Shown here in pieces: positions 46,111 to 57,955 of a stretch of DNA of 64,000 nt (its first letter is position 1; every line of letters starts with the position of its first letter). The stretch comes from Coccinella septempunctata (lineage: Eukaryota; Arthropoda; Insecta; Coleoptera; Coccinellidae), in NCBI RefSeq assembly GCF_907165205.1, contig NC_058193.1, positions 21,155,521 through 21,219,520 of the forward strand. The letters are read 5' to 3'. A program made the translations under genes and the position numbers. The notes under the pieces were generated by a model that saw nothing but the letters and a program-made list of their open reading frames with translations, did not search any database and was not told where the DNA came from.

Positions 46111-46299
46111 GAAGAAGTATCTGCTTTATTATTTTTTGTTTTTTGAGATAGGGAGTAATATTATTATCTACTGAATTTATTGATGCTTCTTTGTCCTATC
46201 ATCTTATGATAACTGCAAGATCGCTACAGCTAATAGTGAAAAACTAACCCAGCCTTAAAAAATCCATTCAATGACGTGAAACTACCGATTCGGAATTAA

Positions 46300-47082
46300 A
46301 TGAGTGATGTAGATAGGGATTTACCACAACTTCATTGAAACATAAAGGTAGAACTGTAAAAGAAACTGGTAACATTCCAAAAGTAGAATTTCTGAGTCTC
46401 AATTTTTATTACCAAATTATCAAGGTTCAATAACTGATCTAGTTCTCACATGTTGAAACGAAACATGGGTAGTTATCGTCCGGAATGAATCGCATATCAG
46501 TTTGGCTTGGCGAATTGGCTAATACCGAAATCAGCATCCGTGTTCGAAAATAAGCGTTTCCTGTACAAAGATTTGTCCTCAAATCGAACGGAAATTTCGA
46601 GCAGATACCGTACGAAATATTCTGATAAACTGCTTCGACACAGTTTCTAGATTCTAGAGATGTTATTTTTCATGACCGAAAGTTCGCTCAGATATATTGA
46701 GAGATGCACGGTTCATTATTATTATTATTCAAAACATAAGCAAGTGGCTTTCCCCACCTTGAACTAGGAGAACAAAAATTTCGAAGTTTTATCTGAACCA
46801 GATAAGATACGTCCTTCTCATATGAAAGGATTTAAATATTAAAATTTAGATTTATTCCTTCCAATAACAAACGAACGAATGAATGTTCACAATTGCTATT
46901 TTCGAAAGATAATTACTTGTTCGGCAGTCAGTACAAGTCCTATATTATGTAATTTTCCGAGCTGAGTTGAGTAAAAGTGGTTTCAACTTTAGGAAACCCT
47001 TGCCTTGGTTCGACATTTACGCCACTTCGTTGTGGATGTTGTGTAGGCGATTTATTTTCAGGACGGGTCCTATCTTTTTTTC
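46300..47082. other. Spacer, no supported gene
   Basis: Nothing recognised beyond ordinary AT-rich sequence. Confidence 0.4.
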
Positions 47083-47289
47083 AGAAAATAACCCTGCCTT
47101 CTTTCTTCGCATACATATCCAATTCTACAAACCTAAGCCTAATAAAAACCATAACCTAACCTGATAATAATAAACCATAGTTACTGAACCCCAATTTTAT
47201 TATTATCAGGTTAAGTTATGGTTTTTATTAGGCTTAGGTTATAGAATTGGATATGTATGCGAAGGAAGAAGGCAGGGTTATTTTCCTGA
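47083..47289. repeat. Hairpin with arms of about 88 bp and a 27-bp loop
   Basis: The left arm (about 47083-47171, with CCCTGCCTTCTTTCTTCGCA and CCTAAGCCTAATAAAAACCA) is repeated inverted at about 47199-47289 with only a few mismatches and one-base gaps. The loop is about 27 bp. It could be a small foldback element or a recent inverted duplication. Confidence 0.85.
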
Positions 47290-49724
47290 GTTTCTTCTCT
47301 TGGGTTTTGCATCATACGCTGAATTGTACGAAAATAGTGTAACGTTACTCTTGCATTTGCTAAAACTTTTTTATCGTACACATGCTATATTGTTTGATAT
47401 TTCAAGTGTATTGGTCATATTCAACATAATAGTATATACATACTTATACAGGGTGTCTGTAAACAAATGCGAAGGACTTAGGGAGATGATTCCTTGATGA
47501 AAATATGCAGGGGTAGTTCCTATAAATTTATTTCGAAATCGAGAATCGAGCTCCCTTCAAAGATACAGCCTTTGGAAGACGATGACGACTTGACAGTGTT
47601 TAAGGGTTCTAAAAAACAGTGAATCATAAAACTTTACATATTATGGAGAACTAAGTAGATGTTACTCACACAATTTTTTCAGATCTCATAACTTTATTAT
47701 TAGGGGTTGAAAATAACAACCCCTTATGATTTTCCTTCAAAAATTGTTTTCGTTGGATAGATTTTCGAAAAATAAAATTTTCTTATGGTTGTCCATTCAA
47801 TTCTGGAGAAAAAAAGGTCTCAGAATTTTTATACAGTCGATACTTTTCTCGGAATAAATAAAAACTTACTATAGCAGTTCTGATCACTGTTCATTCCATT
47901 TCATCGTATGAATAGGTCCACGTCTCCACCCCTCCCCCCCCAAATTAAAATTTTTAGCTTTATAATATAGTTATAATGTAATGAGGTTGAGAATGCAAAA
48001 AAATTTAACTATCACTGCAGCATTCACAGTTATAAGACATCATATATGTAGATTTGAACAACCCATTGCCTTCCAGGCTTTTTCTGGAAACCATACTGAT
48101 GATAGATTTGCAGAAAAAGTACCTACAATTGAACAATTTGCGAAGTAGTTCAGAAGTAGTACATTTGTGAAATCAGCAATGTTCACATTTTAGTGGAATG
48201 CATTAGGAGACTAGGGGCAGTGTAACTAACTATTATTGCAACAAAAGAATAACATAAAATTTTTCTCCCATCAGAAAAAGAAATCAAATTGGTACAAGTT
48301 TCAGAATCTCCCATTACCAAATTTGATTCCAAATATAAAACACATTATTATTATTTTGGATGTTTGGGTAAGTAGTTAAATGTTTTGAAAATGTTTATGA
48401 GAATATATTTTTCCTGAAACATTTTTTATTAGTAGAAAACTTCAAAAAGATTAGTCTTATTGAGGAAAACCAGTAATATATTCTCGAAACTATTCACAAA
48501 GTGGAAATTTTGCTTTTTAATTGTTAAAAAAGTAACAATGGTATAATCAGTTAAGAAAAATAGTTCAGGTCAATCACTGAACGATTACTGCTTTTTCTAT
48601 ATCAACTATAATTTCTTGATTTTTCCGCATAGGCAGTAGTTATTCCACATACAGTATCATCAAATAAGATAATATCTTCATTCATTGAGGTTATCAGAGA
48701 CAACATTTTCAAGGAAATTCGATTTTTTCAGAAGGCATCCCTTGCAATATGCACTTTTTCACCACAAGGATTACGTCGATAAGAGTATGAAAGATATCAA
48801 CTGTTCTCGATTTTCACTGAAACCATTTTTCAGGGAAATATTTCAGGATAAGACGTTGAGCGAAGGAAAATTGGAACACTGAAAAAATCGGATAACAGAT
48901 ATTTTCCTTGTTTATGAAAAAATATATAAATTGAACTTCCTTTTTTTACGATTATGCATTTCTAACTCCGATATGGATATATATCGAAGAATATTGACCA
49001 CATCGTATTTCCCCTTATGACATTTCCCATTATATTCTTTGATCACCAGTATTTGACTCTATTTTGAATTCAAAAATAATTAAAGAATTTTCTAACTGTA
49101 TAACATCATCCTATTCATTTCTACAGATTGCAAACAAGTTGACACTTTTCAAAGATCGCCAAATGCCATGTGCTTTTACTGGCTTTTGACTAAATTGTCA
49201 TGATATTTGAACTTACATTATTTAATGGTTATTTCAGTTTCTATTTCATCAAATACATCAGTTTTCTGAAGAGTCTTCAGCAATTATTTAGTTTTGAGTC
49301 ATTTAATTAGCAAGTGATGGATAATAAATTGCTCAAATAAAACAAAAACTAAGCGCATCTTATTGTCTGTTCGAAGTGAAGGCAAACTAGATCATTCGGA
49401 TTATTCATTCAACTTATCATAATAAGTCAAAGCTGAAGTGAGAATAAATCAATGGCGCCCCCTATAACAAATACCTAACATCAAATAAAATTATATCTCC
49501 AATCAAAGTTGTATAGTTAAGTCATTGATGAAACTCGTTAAGATTTACAATTCTTAGTTAGTTTGTTCAATAATGAGATGAATAGGATATTGAATGTCGT
49601 CACAAGAGAAAAAATAGTGTCATTTAAAAAAAAAACAGTCAGTGGCAACCTGGATGGTGCCATGCAATTATTTGGCGAATTGAATAAATGAATCTTGCAG
49701 TTCACGCAGTATCGAAGATATCTG
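47290..49724. other. 2.4 kb AT-rich, one isolated TACAGGGTG start
   Basis: TACAGGGTGTCTGTAAACAA at 47447 looks like the start of another terminal-repeat element, but no matching right end was found. No gene is supported in the remainder. Confidence 0.4.
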
Positions 49725-50025
49725 TACAGGGTGATTTCGCGAACTTTTAAGAACTGTCCAAATTTATGTGATAAGGTCCTGCAGATCAAATGATATTTGA
49801 TAACAATTTTCTGGATTCTCTTGGATGTTACTTTCATGTCAACTTTCTGCTAAATCAGTGATTCCGTTCGAGAGATAGAGTGGTTTTAATTTCCAATCAA
49901 ATTTGAAAAAACCCTATAAATCATAATCTAGAACTCCTAGATATACTTGTAGGGTTTTTCGTGATCCTCTAGTTATTTTCTGTCTCACATTTAAATGTTT
50001 CCCATCTCATCCGGTACACCCTGTA
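49725..50025. mobile_element. Short segment bounded by TACAGGGTG and CACCCTGTA (301 bp)
   Basis: TACAGGGTGATTTCGCGAAC at the left and GGTACACCCTGTA at the right. Beyond the shared TACAGGGTG the two ends differ, so this may be a deleted element or two unrelated ends that happen to face each other. Confidence 0.4.
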
Positions 50026-50029
50026 TATC

Positions 50030-50545
50030 GAGAAAGTACAGTTAATGTAAATCTGCTTGGAGTGCAGAAAAATATCAATTACTTTTGAATTAACCTAGTT
50101 TGATTGCTTCATAATTTTATATGATGACTTTTTTTATGTAGGTTTATATTTTTTTCCACCGATCACGCTCTGTCGCCCTTATTTATAGACATAAGGGTTG
50201 TTCATTTTTCGTCATGAAATGTGTCAATCAATCCAACTATATCAACGTCGTCAGTTCTTATTTTTGTCGATCCGAATTATTTTCTCGACAAGGCACACTC
50301 AAATTGAGGGAACGTCTCTCGTTGGGGGTCAATTACACCGAAACTCCTTGATAGCCATATGTGGCGCAGATAGACGTGAGGGGCGCGCTAAGGGTGCAAG
50401 GGAAAGATTTGACAGCGCTTCGTTACAATTGTGGGGAGTTTAAGAAGCACACACAGTGGAAAGAGCCACTATTGATCGCATTTTTTGATCCCTTTCCGGC
50501 GAGCACACTCCACCCCTGCGCGCCCCCCGCACCCCCTTGAGCGCT
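50030..50545. other. Composition shift: CpG-rich sequence leading into a possible promoter
   Basis: From about 50270 the sequence becomes GC- and CpG-rich (for example GGGGCGCGCTAAGGG near 50380 and CTGCGCGCCCCCCGCACCC near 50515), in contrast to the flanks. If the minus-strand exon at 50552 is real, this is the first part of its intron. Confidence 0.35.
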
Positions 50546-50701
50546 ACTTACCAAATGCATCCCGAACCGTGTGGTGCTGCAGCTTGCAGCAATAATATCT
50601 CAGCCGGAGAATGGGGTGAAAATTACGAACGCACATCGGAATCCGTTCCATCTGCGTGTGCATGCTTAGAGGGTTGATTACTAGTGGGAGCTCTATATAG
50701 G
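50546..50701 (-). promoter_or_regulatory. Possible TATA promoter and first exon on the minus strand
   Basis: On the minus strand CTATATAGAG (50700-50691) could be a TATA box, with a start site expected near 50670. About 110 bp later comes ATGCATTTG followed by GTAAGTAG, a near-perfect splice donor at 50551. This would make a first exon of about 120 bp, either non-coding or ending after three codons. The surrounding composition is CpG-rich, as at many insect promoters. No downstream exon was identified, and the TATA-like palindrome reads equally on the plus strand, so direction rests on the donor alone. Confidence 0.35.
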
Positions 50702-51304
50702 TCATACGCAGTGCGTGAAATACTTTGATGTTCTCCTCTTTTTTCGCAGTTATTGCAGAACTTTTGTGAGAATGGGGATTGAAATGGATGAATGCTGTAC
50801 GGTCGTTTCAGCCAAGTGGGCGTATTCCGGAAATCGTTCTGCAAATAATCATTTCTTGCGAATTCGAGAAAATGAACTGATGGCTGGAGGCCCTAGTTGG
50901 ATGAATTGAAGAAATTCTAGGATTAAAAAATGGGGAAAAGCGCTGACGCCAATGACGTAAATCAGGAGCTCGCCCATCACTGCATGCATCCTCGAAGATA
51001 ATAATCATTTTTTCAATTTTTCCACAAATACGAGTTAGAAACTACACCACTTCCAGTTGTAATTCGAAGAGGATCTATTGAAATTCAGATTCCTCAAGTT
51101 GATTTCAGAAACCGTCAATTGTATCTCAGATTAGTGAATTTTATTTCAGAAATCCATTGGAATTCAGTTTAGTCACATTTATTTCAGAAAACATCAAATG
51201 TAATAGAGATTAGTCAATTTAATTTCAGAAATCAACATATTACGCATTTTTAAGATATCAGAGTACAACTACATCAAATAGTATAGTATGTAGTTTTTCA
51301 GATG

Positions 51305-51866
51305 TACAGGGTGGGCAAAGTTCGTTGTCCACTGAGGGGATCTCGAGAACTAAAGAAGCTAGAACAAAACGGATGACCTTTTTTGTCCTTGAAGTTACAG
51401 ATCTGAAACTTGAACCTTCTTAGACACTTTCAAACGTAGAATCTACTGACAAAAGATTTTTTTTCCAATTCAAAAATAACAAAGTTTGCATTAGTTCACC
51501 TAATGATTCGAAATGAAAAAATATTTAGAGCTTATCAGTGGAGATTCTACGTAAAAATGTGCCTGTAGAAGTTTCGAGTTTTAGATTTGTAACTTCAGCC
51601 CGTTTTCAACAGCCGAGAATTCTCTAGAAAATTTAGTCGAAAATTCATGCGCCGTGAATTATGTACCGTTACATACGCACTTTCGGTAGAATCCTCTGCT
51701 GTTGCAAACGGGCTTTCAAAGACAAAAAAGTTATGAGAACTTTACGAAATTGTCAAACTCAAAAACGAAGTACCGTAGGAGGCTGCGGTTTTCACCATTC
51801 TTTGTTTCTCTGAAAAAGAGCTCGGAGAGATCCTTTCAGTAGACAACGAATTTTGCCCACCCTGTA
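51305..51866. mobile_element. TIR element TACAGGGTGGGCAAA (562 bp), itself carrying a MITE
   Basis: TACAGGGTGGGCAAAGTTCG at the left and GAATTTTGCCCACCCTGTA at the right. The arms continue through TTGTC-ACTGA for about 32 bp, and weaker inverted similarity extends inward (for example TAGAATCTACTG with CAGTGGAGATTCTA). The F-family MITE at 51597-51714 is inserted in the right half. Confidence 0.75.
51597..51714. mobile_element. PIF/Harbinger-like MITE family F, copy 3 (118 bp, TSD TTC)
   Basis: AGCCCGTTTTCAACAGCCGA at the left and the inverted AGCCCGTTTGCAACAG at the right. It is flanked by TTC on both sides (51594-51596, 51715-51717). Shorter than the other two copies and inverted relative to them. 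Confidence 0.75.
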
Positions 51867-52020
51867 CTCTACAAATCACGTATCACATACAATCAGGGTG
51901 ATTGATTATACCTGTTAATGCCCCTTCCTCCCTTCAACTTTTTGTGCCACCTGTAGAAAAAAAGTTTAATACAAAAGTCTTATGATTCGAAAGGAACTGT
52001 TGGACAATCTCTTTTTACAT

Positions 52021-52660
52021 GTTTAGGGTGATGCAGAAAGCCTGGACCTGATCCCATTTCCTTATTTCAAATGGGCAACTTATTTTTGATTCACACAATT
52101 TTTTCAAACAACTTAAAATTCGGAATATTCTTTATCATTCAAAATCAACTTTTTCATTCATAATGTACATAAAGCAGATGAGCCAATAGAATTATGACCC
52201 ATGTCATAGACATGTAGGGTGTTCTGTTCTTGAGACAAAAATGTGAAATTTATTATTTATTCTTGATATAGGAACCATCAGTAGTGTACTACACCATTTC
52301 AAGTTATAATTCAGGAATAATCAATTGAAATTCAGGAAACATCACTTGTATTTTAGATGAATCAAGTTTATTTAAAAAACATCAATTACTGTAGAAGAGA
52401 TTAGTCAATTTGATTTCAGAAATGGTCATAAAATTCAGTTTAATCACTTTTTTATTTCAGAAATCGTCAATTGTATTCCAGGAAATATGAATTGCAATTC
52501 AGTAATAAATCAGTTGAATTAAGTATGCCTTAACAGATACTACTGACGATGAAACGGATTAAGGAGGTGTGAAGAGATCAGATACCATATACAAAATGAG
52601 GTGCCCATTTGAAATAAGGCAATATAGGATCACGTACGGGCTTTCTGCAACACCCTGTAT
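52021..52660. mobile_element. TIR element with GCAGAAAGCC ends (about 640 bp)
   Basis: The left end AGGGTGATGCAGAAAGCCTG and the inverted right end AGGGTGTTGCAGAAAGCCCG continue through GATCC and CTTATTTCAAATGGGCA for about 60 bp. The interior holds a direct copy of the arm motif array of the surrounding element. Confidence 0.7.
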
Positions 52661-53079
52661 ATAAATGTGAAAATAAATTTTTCAACAATTCATTTTGAAT
52701 CATGAAACTTCTGTATGAACTATTTACAGGGTGACACAAAAAACTTAAAGACATCGGAGGACCATTTATAATCGATCACCATACACTCAGCTATCGAATA
52801 AATCCTGATTACAAGTAAGACGTAGATAAACTTGAATAATATTCGTACTTCTTCGTACTTTCTTAATTACGAATAATCAATCTGATCAATAATCTGGCAA
52901 TAATAGAGGGTTTAAATCAAAATGACTAACCTGAAATACATTTGAAGCTTTCTGAAATAAATATGACTAAACTGAAATTCAAATGACCATTACTGAAATG
53001 AAATTGACAATTATTCTGGAATAAAATTGACGGTTTCTGAAATGAACTTGACTCATCTGGATCTCAATATATGTGAAAA

Positions 53080-54028
53080 CATATATTGTTTCAATATTTT
53101 GTATTTGTTAAGCAATATTGTTTTAAAAATTCCTTCTGGGAAATAGGATATAAATTCTAACACTCAATTCAACACAATTTTTTCACTTTGGATATTCGAA
53201 CCGAAATCCCTAGGAAGATTCAAGAAAAGTAATAGTAGAATAATCCTGAACGTTTTTTGCCTTATTTGGAATATCTTTTTAATGCTTTAAACTATTTCAC
53301 TTTTTCTCGCTTATCGTTTTATGGATAGATTGGCCATTGTTTGCAATGAGTGCGTGACATTTGCCTACCCATATCATACAATATTCATCCTGAAGTCTTC
53401 TTGAATGATTCAACGATGTAACAAACTCAGTGCTATAAAACTTCTTTGATCTTTCATATCTGTAAATATTGAAGAGTTTCCGGGATTTTTGGCAGATGTC
53501 TTTGAAAAATTACAGAAAAACTGAAAGTCGACGGCTAAAAAGCCCTGCAACTTCCAATATTCACATAGTATCCGATCGTGGAAGCCTCCAACAATACATT
53601 GGATATATGTATACCCTTTGAATGATTCCGTCAAGGATAAGTAATGAATGTAAATGAGTCCTAAACTCAAATCGATTTTAGACGCGTTACAAAGATATCA
53701 ATCATAACCACATTCCAAATACAATTACATATATGCCCGACTCCTCCAGGCAATGTTTCAATGGAAATCTGTTCCGAAGGAAACGCTACTTTAATTGTGA
53801 AAAACGATAAGGTCAAAGTAGTAAATAAACTATCTGGTACCTAGTAGGAAACTCAATGTTCAGCTTCTCAGGAGCAAGGAGTGTGCAGTGAGTGGCACAT
53901 TGTCATGATGTACGAGGTACGGGTTGAATAGGATTTTCTGTTTGATTCTAATCCGAATATCCAAAAACCATTTTTTAGGTTCTGAGTGTTATATTTTATG
54001 TGATATCTGTATATCACATATAACTTCC
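53080..54028. other. Spacer, no supported gene
   Basis: An 86-codon minus-strand frame (53410-53670) has no recognisable motif. Nothing else was seen. Confidence 0.4.
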
Positions 54029-54122
54029 AAGTGGTCCAAAACGTATCTTCTCTCTGTAGAGAGGAAGGTCCAAAATATATCTTCCTCTCTATAGAGAGAG
54101 GAAGATACGTTTTGGACCACTT
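54029..54122. repeat. 94-bp hairpin made of two direct and one inverted copy of one block
   Basis: GGTCCAAAACGTATCTTC (54033) and GGTCCAAAATATATCTTCC (54067) are direct copies. The third copy is inverted (GGAAGATACGTTTTGGACC, ending 54118). The second and third form a near-perfect 52-bp hairpin around CTCTATAGAGAG, and the outermost AAGTGGTCC pairs with GGACCACTT. Confidence 0.85.
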
Positions 54123-54540
54123 TGTTCTTATGACGTAGGTACTTTAGAAAAAATTTATCGAATAGGAATGGTATTTTGAAAGGTGATATTCACTGAGTCC
54201 CCAAAATGAAAATATTCATTTTGCATCTGCATTTCTTCGGTGGAACGTTCTTCATTTAGTGGCCCTGACGATGGCAAATTGGCTAGACCAATTCAGATAT
54301 TGTTGATATTCATATCAGCATCTGAATAATTCTTATTATTTTATTCACTGCCTCCCTGTCAAGGCGTGATCCCCCTCATTATTATTCGTATCCGACATAT
54401 TTCAAAGGTATTTAGTAATTATGTTGTAAATTATTGGTCCAAAAATGTATTTTTTTTTCCAAAAAAATCAATGGACGATCATGAATTTTTGAGAACGTTA
54501 CAAGTGTGTCAAAGCGATTTTAAATTTGTAGTATAATTAA
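54123..54540. other. Spacer, nothing recognised
   Basis: AT-rich, with no frame or repeat pair. Confidence 0.4.
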
Positions 54541-55205
54541 AATGGTACCTATTCTCTGTAGAACAAAGGGTGGAAATGGTAAAATTATTTTTTAGAAATA
54601 ACAACACTACGTGAACAACAGCGTCTTCATTTAATGAAGAACAGCCTAGAAAACATGTATCGGATGCTTAAGTTGTGCATATGGTTGCCAAATTCAACGC
54701 TACTGGTTCAGTCGGAAACGAAAGGAGGGTTCATGACAGGGACGAAGCGAGGAACGTGCCTGTCTTAGATCATGTAGCAATAGATCCGACCTTTAGTTAC
54801 TAGGAAATTGTCCTATGTATCTGGTGTTTCACGCACAACAATCATGAGAATCCTTAAACAACATAAATTCCATCCTTATAAGATATTGGTTCAGGAACTG
54901 AATGAGGATGATCCCGATCGCCGACTCCAGTGAAGTGGTCAGTGAAATGAATAACGTAATTAAAACTAAATGTTCGATATCTGTTTTTCGGATGAATGTC
55001 CATTTTAACTTACGGCATTTTAATCCGGCATAACGACATAACTGTCGGTATTGCAAGATGATTTCCTGAGATGCATACTCAACCCCAAAAATTAAATGTT
55101 TGGGTAGGTATTCATGAAAATCACATAATCGGCCCTTTTTTATACCCGGTAATCTCTCTGGCAAAATTTATTTAGAGAAGAACGCTAACATATTCAGAGT
55201 ATTCA
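54541..55205 (+). pseudogene. Tc1/mariner-superfamily (DDE) transposase pseudogene
   Basis: Read across several stops and frameshifts: VEQRVEMVKLFFRN near 54560 (N-terminal helix), AKFNATGSVGNERR then VLDHVAIDP (54690-54790), VSGVSRTTIMRILKQHKFHP in shifting phase (54820-54880), ELNEDDPDRRLQ (54900-54930), FSDECPF (about 54990, probably holding the first catalytic Asp) and QKLNVWVGIHENHIIGPFF (55085-55140), after which the frame fades. The order of blocks matches a widespread insect transposase family of the Tc1/mariner superfamily. The gene is thoroughly decayed and its C-terminal third is missing. No terminal repeats were located. Confidence 0.7.
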
Positions 55206-55209
55206 TGTT

Positions 55210-55678
55210 TGTGATGAAGTTCATCAGAAAGGAGGACGAAGAGGTAGAAAACCACAATCATAAATCAATATTTTACTTCGAAAAACGTAGGTACCTACTT
55301 TTTGAATACACCGAAAAGAATGATGTTCTAGTCTAAATATCCCATTTTCTTTTAACCAAATGGTTGATCATCACATATATCACATAATCAGGGTGTCTGG
55401 TGTAATAAGATATTTTACTTTGAAAAATGTAGTATTTTCAAATGTCAAATACATCCGAACCGTTAAATTTTTTTTAACCCGAATCGTTATTCTTTAGTCA
55501 TCATAGACTACATAATTAGAAATAGATGTTGTGATCCGTCAGCATCAGGTGTTCTGGTGTAAAAAAATATTTCACTACCATATATTATATCTCTTGGAGT
55601 ACCCACCTAAACGACTTTATATCAAAAGTAGACAGATCAAAATTGTGCTTTGACTTGATGAGTCAGTTTTAATGAATA
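55210..55678. other. Spacer, nothing recognised
   Basis: No supported feature before the family B element. Confidence 0.4.
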
Positions 55679-56348
55679 TACAGGGTGTTTCCCAATTGAA
55701 TGTCAATATTTATGGGGGTGATTTTTGGGCCCATTTTAAGAAGAAAACTTTTTATGAACACGCCACTGACTGTATTCAACTATGATCAAATATTGATCTC
55801 TTTAATTTTTTCAATCCGACTCACGGGTTTCATCTAAAAAATAAAATCTACGTATGTCTCTGCACGGTGATATTGTCATATGTATGTATTTAGGATATTT
55901 TTATGATTATGCAGAGAAACGGTTTTGATTTTTTTAAGCGGAAACCGTGAATGGGATTGAAAAAAGTCAAGTAATCAACTTCGGTAAGAAATGATTGGGA
56001 ATTTCAAAAATAATTTTTATTTCAGGAAAAATCTGTGGCGTAACATCAATCTCTGCCAAAATAGGTGGGTCAAATTACGTACGAACGCCACTGGTGGAAA
56101 TTAAGAAAAAAGTGATACATTAAAAAATGCCCCTTGATTCATAGTATACATGTATGACAAATTTCATTGAAATATTTGAAGTGGTATTGTAGATATTGAT
56201 AATAAATGATTTATTTTTGAAAACTTTACCACCCTGTATCTCAAAAGGTAAGACGTTTGGGACATATGTTCATATAAAGTTTTTTTCTTAAAATGGGCCC
56301 AAAAATCACGCCCATAAAGATTGACATTCAATTAGAAAACACCCTGTA
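55679..56348. mobile_element. TIR element family B, copy 2 (670 bp)
   Basis: Begins TACAGGGTGTTTCCCAATTG and ends TTAGAAAACACCCTGTA. It is about 90% alike by eye to the copy at 32644-33342 in the same orientation, lacking about 40 bp in the left part. Flanked by TA. Confidence 0.8.
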
Positions 56349-56502
56349 TGCTAACAAATTCTAGTCTAAATCCCATTTCGCCCTCACACGCAAAATTACT
56401 GCAAAAGTTACAAGTGGGTGGTGTAGAACCTACACCGAACAGAAATATCCTAGAAATGGCAAGTGTAGATAATATAATTCGGACGTGCTTGGTTGGTGTA
56501 AT

Positions 56503-56572
56503 AAATTGTAATAAAAATGTAATAAATTGTAATAAAAATGTAATGAATTGTAATAAAAATGTAATAAATTGA
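56503..56572. repeat. Tandem repeat of a 21-bp unit, about 3.3 copies
   Basis: The unit is AAATTGTAATAAAAATGTAA plus T, with a single A/G change in one copy. The reading frame through it repeats INCNKNV, which is a consequence of the repeat and not evidence of a gene. Confidence 0.9.
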
Positions 56573-56574
56573 AG

Positions 56575-57955
56575 TATGCTTCCGGTTTTGGCATAGTGAA
56601 GTGACTAGTGTATGTCACTCTTATGGTCCCGCCTACATTTATGGGTTGTAGGGGATGCTGCCTCTTACTATCCACCAATTGGCTCCTAGGGGTACCGCTG
56701 GGGGTACCTACCTATTCGATCATCATAGCCTGCCCTGATAGAGCGAGTGGTGATATGAAACTGCGGTATGAAAGAAAACTGACTATTATTGTCAATATTG
56801 ACTAGTACAATTTGAAATTTTATGATCATAAACGTCATAGATGGTTTGTTTGCCCCTAAAAAGACAACTTCCTTTTGTCTGTTGTCTATGTCTCAAATTT
56901 ATAAAGAAAAATTAAGAAAAAAGGGTCCAAAAGTGGAGGGATTCATTGAAATCAAGAAAAATGAAAAAAAAAACAGTGAAAAATCCAGTGGCGATGAAGT
57001 TTTCCTTCTTCAGTTTCAGAATAAGAAACTACTGTTCAATTATCCTCAGCTGTTGAACCAAAAATCCACCCATAATCAAAAAAACTTTATGAAGCCCTAC
57101 TATTCTCACATTCCTAGTCAAAAAACTAAAATTTTTGTTTGTCCCACATTCAAAAACAATTGAAAAAAATACCCGGCGTCAGGGGTATATACAGGCCAAC
57201 GATAATGTTTTGCATTATGGGGGTGAAAAGTGAAAATCCAACTCCACCAAAGTAATGTCGAAGATATAACTAGTCAAACAAAGAGGCTATTTTCCAACTG
57301 TCTCACTTCATAAGCTGCTCAGTTCAATTATCTCAACAGTTATTCGAATTTCGACGATAAGGAACACAACGGTCCAGAGCCCAGCCCTATATAATACCTC
57401 TCCTTCCTCACATTACCCAGCAATCACCATTTGATATCACCTCGTACATGTATTATGCACTCCGTACGGCCTTGAATTGTTGGGTAGTGTAACAGCTGTA
57501 AGAATGCAGATGAATGCATTCTTGGTGTTCGAAGTGAAGACCGATATTTTGAGACGCAGTTAAATGAAATCTCGACATAAAGGATCGAGCACGATGATTC
57601 TCCCATCAGGTTTTGGAGGCTGAATTGCGCCACTATCCGAATGTGGAGATCGATAATTTGATGCCTACTCGTTTGAAGAATTCTCAAGGAAGTATGACGA
57701 CAACCCGGCTCTACGTTTAGGCTCGTTTTTGTTTTCGCAGACAGAGTAAACCGCAACTCGATGGAAATGAAGATTTGATAACGGGGATTCGTTGACCTTT
57801 GCGTAAATTTGAGGTTGACGCAATTTACTTTCCAGTCGGTAGAAAAGTTGCGGAAAATATTTCACGTCTTTTCCCTGACACATTTATGGTTTGTTTCGAG
57901 AATTTATTCGCTACGTTCGGAAAAAAGCTCTGGGAAACTTCATCAATTGATCATA
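56575..57955. other. 1.4 kb with two unrecognised frames
   Basis: A 113-codon plus-strand frame (56822-57163) is Lys- and Asn-rich (KKNEKKNSEKSSGDEVF), and an overlapping pair of minus-strand frames (57424-57883) has more even composition. I recognise none of them and find no splice or repeat support. They may be chance or gene remnants. Confidence 0.35.

Larger units (their letters stand above)
51077..53068. mobile_element. Composite element with arms of about 160 bp, holding nested MITEs
   Basis: The left arm (51077-51240) and its inverted copy (about 52905-53068) share blocks in order: ATTGAAATTCAG, TTTCAGAAACCGTCAATT, CAGTTTAGTCA, ATTTATTTCAGAAA, TCAAATGTA. Within each arm a degenerate unit built of TTTCAGAAA and GTCAATTGTA is repeated. 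A third, direct copy lies at 52286-52530. Between the arms sit the elements at 51305-51866 and 52021-52660. No coding frame. Confidence 0.55.

Noticed and set aside
50687..50720. Plus-strand promoter from the same TATA-like palindrome
   Set aside because: No splice donor or coding exon follows on the plus strand at a suitable distance, whereas the minus strand has one.
56348..56572. Frame with repeated INCNKNV
   Set aside because: The repeat comes from a 21-bp tandem DNA repeat (21 is a multiple of 3), so the frame stays open trivially.
57424..57883. Pair of minus-strand frames of even composition
   Set aside because: No recognised family, two competing frames and no convincing splice signals. 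Left as unassigned in the stretch description.
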